A stretch of DNA of 5,584 nt, from the NCBI GenBank assembly GCA_009995705.1, contig JAADBR010000190.1, forward strand, positions 1 through 5,584, written 5' to 3'. A program made the translations under genes and the position numbers. The notes beneath the pieces are model-generated. The model had not been told where the DNA came from and searched no databases. It saw only the letters and a list, made by a program, of their open reading frames with translations. This document shows positions 5,204 to 5,584 of the stretch, piece by piece. Source of the stretch: Microcystis aeruginosa W13-11 (lineage in GTDB: Bacteria > Cyanobacteriota > Cyanobacteriia > Cyanobacteriales > Microcystaceae). Numbering within the stretch: the stretch's first letter is position 1; the number at the start of each line of letters is the position of its first letter.

Positions 5204-5458
5204 ATGAAAACAATTAGTTTTAAAATCCATGTGGGAGAAGATGGAACATTACAAATATCTTTACCGCCTGAACTTAAAAACACAGATTTAGAAGTCACCT
5301 TAGTTTATCAGCCAATATCTCTAAAAGAACAAGAAGAAAAAACTACATTTAGCCAATGGCAAGAAGGCTTCTTTGAAGAAGTAATTGGCGATTGGGAAGG
5401 TGAATTATTAGTAAGAGAAAAACAGCCAGATTATGAGGAAAGAGAACAACTACTATGA
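5204..5458 (+). CDS. VapB-like antitoxin, 84 aa
   Basis: A small acidic antitoxin of a VapBC-type type II module. The N-terminal half (residues 1-36, MKTISFKIHVGEDGTLQISL then LEVTLVYQP) looks like a beta-rich DNA-binding and dimer domain. After a polar linker (about 38-50), the C-terminal part QWQEGFFEEVIGDWEGELLVRE (51-72) and the acidic tail match the conserved toxin-neutralising end I know from many Microcystis homologues (GFFE..IG.WEGE.LVRE). The start is ATG 5204; only a weak GAG precedes it. The stop overlaps the next start as ATGA (5455-5458), the standard coupling of antitoxin to PIN-domain toxin. Promoter and operator lie directly upstream. The toxin reading frame is broken after six matching codons, so this antitoxin is probably an orphan that could still repress its promoter or neutralise related toxins. 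Confidence 0.8.
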   Translation: MKTISFKIHVGEDGTLQISLPPELKNTDLEVTLVYQPISLKEQEEKTTFSQWQEGFFEEVIGDWEGELLVREKQPDYEEREQLL

Positions 5459-5496
5459 CATATCTGTTAGATCCCACATTCAGCAGATTAAATTGA
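5455..5496 (+). pseudogene. VapC-type PIN toxin, cut after about six codons
   Basis: The frame starts at the ATG that overlaps the antitoxin stop and reads MTYLLD, the usual opening of VapC toxins of this group, in which the D is the first acidic metal ligand of the PIN ribonuclease site. It should continue with a TD.C.. type sequence, but after 5472 it reads PTFSRLN and stops (TGA 5494-5496). The break coincides with the proposed left end of an insertion sequence. The rest of the toxin gene, if retained, should lie beyond that element outside the window. Confidence 0.65.
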
Positions 5497-5584
5497 AAAA
5501 AAGTTATTTTAGGTAAAGTGGATTTTAAAATGACCAAAATGAAAACAGAAGTTCAAATAGACATACAAGACATAGACCACTTGG
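5473..5584 (+). mobile_element. Left end of an IS1634-family insertion sequence (partial)
   Basis: Similarity to the toxin gene stops at about 5473, and an IS1634-like transposase begins 57 bases later, so the left IS end should lie at about 5473-5480 (ACATTCAGCAGATTAAATT region). The terminal repeat and target duplication cannot be confirmed because the right end is outside the window. Confidence 0.5.
5530..5584 (+). CDS. IS1634-family transposase, N-terminus only
   Basis: A reading frame opens at ATG 5530 and leaves the window after 18 codons: MTKMKTEVQIDIQDIDHL. The segment ending in IDHLG matches the start of IS1634-family (IS4 superfamily) DDE transposases with an N-terminal DUF4277 domain, which continue with ..AGIIDE.GL... 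A second ATG at 5539 is an alternative start. Upstream sequence is AT-rich with no strong ribosome site. The catalytic residues lie beyond the window, so activity cannot be judged. The short visible length limits certainty. Confidence 0.55.
   Translation, partial: MTKMKTEVQIDIQDIDHL

Noticed and set aside
5349..5537. 62-residue minus-strand frame at the right end
   Set aside because: It is antisense to the antitoxin, toxin remnant and IS end; no supporting signals.
1..5584. CRISPR array, tRNA or rRNA genes
   Set aside because: No regularly spaced direct repeats, no cloverleaf-like sequence and no rRNA-like blocks were seen on either strand.

Overview
The window looks like a cyanobacterial chromosome, most probably Microcystis or a close relative. 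Three perfect HIP1 octamers (GCGATCGC) are present. The central gene encodes the two-domain arginine dihydrolase ArgZ/AgrE, typical of cyanobacteria. The flanks carry a VapBC-type antitoxin, miniature inverted-repeat elements and an IS end, the kind of accessory load familiar from Microcystis. The genus is inferred from recognition, not from a search.

Layout, left to right. Positions 1-480 hold no gene I can support: AT-rich sequence, two strong hairpins (258-289, 293-322) and a terminator-like stem with a T-run (348-377). Two plus-strand genes follow: a 94-residue membrane protein (481-765) and a secreted M48-family zinc metalloprotease (829-1605). Positions about 1650-2144 carry the C-terminal remnant of a SWIM zinc-finger family protein, with an in-frame stop and no proper start. 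After a hairpin and a TATAAT promoter element comes argZ/agrE (2318-4429). I place its start 12 bases downstream of the longest open frame, because that start puts the catalytic residues at the published numbers (N71, H168, C264). A hairpin terminator follows it.

Positions 4480-5200 are a graveyard of mobile and broken pieces. They contain a MITE of about 121 bp, a second unrelated MITE-like element of about 123 bp, and a minus-strand antitoxin fragment that lost both ends. Next come a nest of GC-rich palindromes and a short fragment resembling the C-terminal part of type ISP restriction/modification-like proteins.

The right end is a toxin-antitoxin locus caught in the act of breaking. A good promoter overlaps a palindromic operator, followed by an intact VapB-like antitoxin (5204-5458) whose stop overlaps the toxin start in the order ATGA. 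The toxin reads only MTYLLD before it runs into what I interpret as the left end of an IS1634-family insertion sequence, whose transposase begins at 5530 and leaves the window.

Functionally, argZ/agrE handles nitrogen release from arginine (including arginine from cyanophycin), the M48 protease probably works in envelope quality control, and the rest is accessory DNA. I found no complete new multi-gene system. The most informative novelty is the layered insertion history at 4480-5584.
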